DNA of 6,108 nt from Nitrosomonas sp. (GTDB lineage: Bacteria > Pseudomonadota > Gammaproteobacteria > Burkholderiales > Nitrosomonadaceae): contig DOOY01000300.1 in assembly GCA_003514765.1 (NCBI GenBank), positions 1-6,108 of the forward strand. The letters are read 5' to 3'. The notes below the pieces were generated by a model, which saw only the letters and a list, made by a program, of their open reading frames with translations, was not told where the DNA came from and did not search any database. The translations under genes and the position numbers were made by a program. The stretch's first letter is position 1, and every line of letters begins with the position of its first letter. Positions 4,160 through 6,108 of this stretch are shown here, piece by piece.

Positions 4160-6108
4160 ATGAGTTATTCGTTTGCTGAGAAGAAACGTATTCGCAAAAG
4201 CTTTGCTAAGCGCCCTAGTATATTATCATTTCCCTTTCTTCTTGCTACGCAGATAGAGTCCTATTCTGAATTTTTACAAGAAAAAATTCCTTCCGCCGAG
4301 CGAAAGCTGCAGGGTCTTCAGGCAGCATTTCATGCGGCTTTCCCAATTGAGAGTCACTCAAACAATGCGCGCCTGGATTTTATTCATTATTCTCTCGGCA
4401 TGCCAGGGTTTGATGTCAAAGAATGCCAGCAAAGAGGACTAACCTATGCATCTGCTTTGCGTGCAAGAGTTAGATTGACTCTTTTTGATAAAGAGTCCTC
4501 TAAACCTACGGTCAAGGAAGTAAAGGAGCAAGAAGTGTATATGGGAGAAATCCCCCTGATGACGGAAACCGGTTCATTCGTTATCAATGGTACCGAGCGA
4601 GTTATTGTGTCGCAGCTTCACCGGTCACCTGGCGTCTTCTTTGAGCACGATAGAGGGAAAACACATTCATCAGGTAAGCTATTGTTCTCTGCTCGCATTA
4701 TTCCGTATCGTGGTTCCTGGCTGGATTTTGAGTTTGACTCTAAAGACTATGTTTATTTTCGGATCGATCGGCGCCGAAAAATGCCTGTAACAACTTTGTT
4801 GAAAGCAATGGGTTTTTCGTCAGCTCAAATTTTGGCTGAATTTTTTGAGTTTGACCGATTTACTTTCTCGAAAAAAGGAATATTTTTTGGTTTGCAGCCC
4901 GAACGGTTGCGGGGGGAATTGGCGAATTTTGATATTGTTGCGCCGGACGGCAAGATTATCGTACAAAAGGACAAAAGAATAACAGCCAAACATGTCCGCG
5001 ATTTGCAACAATCCGGCATGAGCAGCGTTAGCGTTCCGGAAGAATTCTTGCTAGGAAAAATACTGGCAAAAGACATTGTAGATAAAGAGACTGGTGAAGT
5101 GATTGCGCTGGCCAATAGTGAAATTAATGAAGTATTGCTGGCGAATATTCTGCAGGCTTCCGTAAAGGAAATCGATACATTATTCGTGAATGATCTCAAT
5201 CACGGTCCGTATATTTCCCAAACATTGCGAATTGATGAGTGTGCTGAAGCAATATCTGCGCAGGTTGCAATCTATCGTATGATGCGTCCGGGTGAGCCTC
5301 CGACAGAAGAGGCGGTGGCAGCCTTGTTTAACGGGTTGTTTTATTCTCCTGATCGCTATGACTTGTCGGTTGTAGGACGCATGAAATTTAATAGACGAGT
5401 CGGTCGAGAGGAATTGACCGGTTCAGTTACTCTGTCGAATGAGGATATTCTGGAGGTTGTCCGGATCTTGGTGGCTCTGCGTAATGGCGTGGGTGAAATC
5501 GATGATATTGATCATTTGGGTAATCGCCGTGTTCGCTCGGTTGGTGAGTTGGTAGAAAATCAATTTAGAACTGGATTGGCACGTGTGGAAAAGGCCGTGA
5601 GAGAGCGACTCAGCCAGGCAGAGTCGGAAAATCTCATGCCGCATGATTTTATTAATGCAAAGCCGGTTTCATCAGCGATAAGAGAGTTTTTTGGATCGAG
5701 TCAATTGTCGCAGTTTATGGATCAGACAAATCCGTTGTCTGAAATTACGCATAAAAGGCGCATATCAGCTCTTGGTCCTGGTGGTTTGACCCGGGAAAGA
5801 GCTGGATTCGAAGTCCGGGATGTGCATCCAACACACTATGGACGAGTTTGTCCGATTGAAACACCGGAAGGGCCGAATATTGGGTTGATTAATTCATTGG
5901 CTTTATACGCTCGTACCAATGAGTATGGGTTTATCGAAACGCCTTACCGGTTGGTCAAGGCAGGTAAGGTTGCAAATGACGTGACTTATCTTTCGGCTAT
6001 TGAAGAGAGCAATTATGTTATTGCACAGGCAAATGCAAATCTAGATCAGGATGGCTCATTCAAAGATGAGGTGGTTTCGTGCCGTCATAAAAATGAATTT
6101 ACGCTCTC
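4160..6108 (+). CDS. rpoB: DNA-directed RNA polymerase subunit beta, N-terminal part (cut by window end)
   Basis: RpoB forms one jaw and much of the catalytic centre of RNA polymerase and is the rifampicin target. The frame runs from ATG 4160 without a stop to the window end: 649 complete codons, roughly half of a typical protein of about 1,360 residues. The N-terminus [18 protein letters not shown] is of betaproteobacterial type. Visible blocks include [38 protein letters not shown] (144-161), and the rifampicin-binding cluster [20 protein letters not shown] continuing [10 protein letters not shown]. There the residues equivalent to E. coli Q513, D516, H526 (here 531), R529 and S531 are all wild type, so a rifampicin-sensitive enzyme is expected. 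Downstream are [20 protein letters not shown] and the start of the following domain. GGAGAGA at 4148-4154 is well placed for the ATG. No frameshift was seen. Confidence 0.98.
   Translation, partial: MSYSFAEKKRIRKSFAKRPSILSFPFLLATQIESYSEFLQEKIPSAERKLQGLQAAFHAAFPIESHSNNARLDFIHYSLGMPGFDVKECQQRGLTYASALRARVRLTLFDKESSKPTVKEVKEQEVYMGEIPLMTETGSFVINGTERVIVSQLHRSPGVFFEHDRGKTHSSGKLLFSARIIPYRGSWLDFEFDSKDYVYFRIDRRRKMPVTTLLKAMGFSSAQILAEFFEFDRFTFSKKGIFFGLQPERLRGELANFDIVAPDGKIIVQKDKRITAKHVRDLQQSGMSSVSVPEEFLLGKILAKDIVDKETGEVIALANSEINEVLLANILQASVKEIDTLFVNDLNHGPYISQTLRIDECAEAISAQVAIYRMMRPGEPPTEEAVAALFNGLFYSPDRYDLSVVGRMKFNRRVGREELTGSVTLSNEDILEVVRILVALRNGVGEIDDIDHLGNRRVRSVGELVENQFRTGLARVEKAVRERLSQAESENLMPHDFINAKPVSSAIREFFGSSQLSQFMDQTNPLSEITHKRRISALGPGGLTRERAGFEVRDVHPTHYGRVCPIETPEGPNIGLINSLALYARTNEYGFIETPYRLVKAGKVANDVTYLSAIEESNYVIAQANANLDQDGSFKDEVVSCRHKNEFTL

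Noticed and set aside
4825..5199. Reverse-strand open frame opposite rpoB
   Set aside because: It lies wholly within the conserved rpoB frame and resembles no known protein family.

Overview
The window holds the secE-nusG-rplK-rplA-rplJ-rplL-rpoB block: the protein-export subunit SecE, the transcription factor NusG, ribosomal proteins L11, L1, L10 and L7/L12, and the first half of the RNA polymerase beta subunit. All genes lie on the + strand. The first 22 bases are the 3' end of a tRNA, best read as tRNA-Trp (G discriminator, encoded CCA), which commonly precedes secE. The protein sequences (RpoB N-terminus, 177-residue NusG, single-copy SecE with three membrane segments) suggest a betaproteobacterium. 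The fairly AT-rich composition and RpoB style would suit something near the Nitrosomonadales, but the genus cannot be fixed by eye.

Layout: tRNA-Trp 3' end (1-22); secE (148-492) and nusG (511-1044), tightly spaced; a 319-base spacer; rplK (1364-1795) and rplA (1797-2489), one base apart; a 330-base regulatory spacer; rplJ (2820-3335) and rplL (3412-3789); a 370-base spacer that opens with a strong terminator/attenuator hairpin; then rpoB from 4160, cut by the window end after 649 complete codons. I place the rplA start at 1797 and the rplJ start at a TTG at 2820, because family alignment and ribosome-binding-site spacing favour these over the longer open frames.

The most interesting item is non-coding. 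In the nusG-rplK spacer, a 147-base segment (1161-1307) has 28-base imperfect terminal inverted repeats, 23 of 28 positions matching and the outer 11 perfect. It is bounded exactly by a perfect 8-base direct repeat, TTGATATT. These are the hallmarks of a MITE, a small non-autonomous transposable element. It has inserted in the leader of the L11 operon, five bases (counting from the second TSD copy, 12 from the element's end) upstream of a hairpin that looks like the L1 autoregulatory site.

The rest is an essential translation/transcription operon with layered RNA control. There is a candidate L1 operator before rplK, two mutually exclusive hairpins after rplA, a candidate promoter and structured L10-type leader before rplJ, and a terminator between rplL and rpoB that would lower polymerase expression relative to ribosomal proteins. 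A smaller protein-level oddity is Gln in place of the usual Gly at L11 residue 32.
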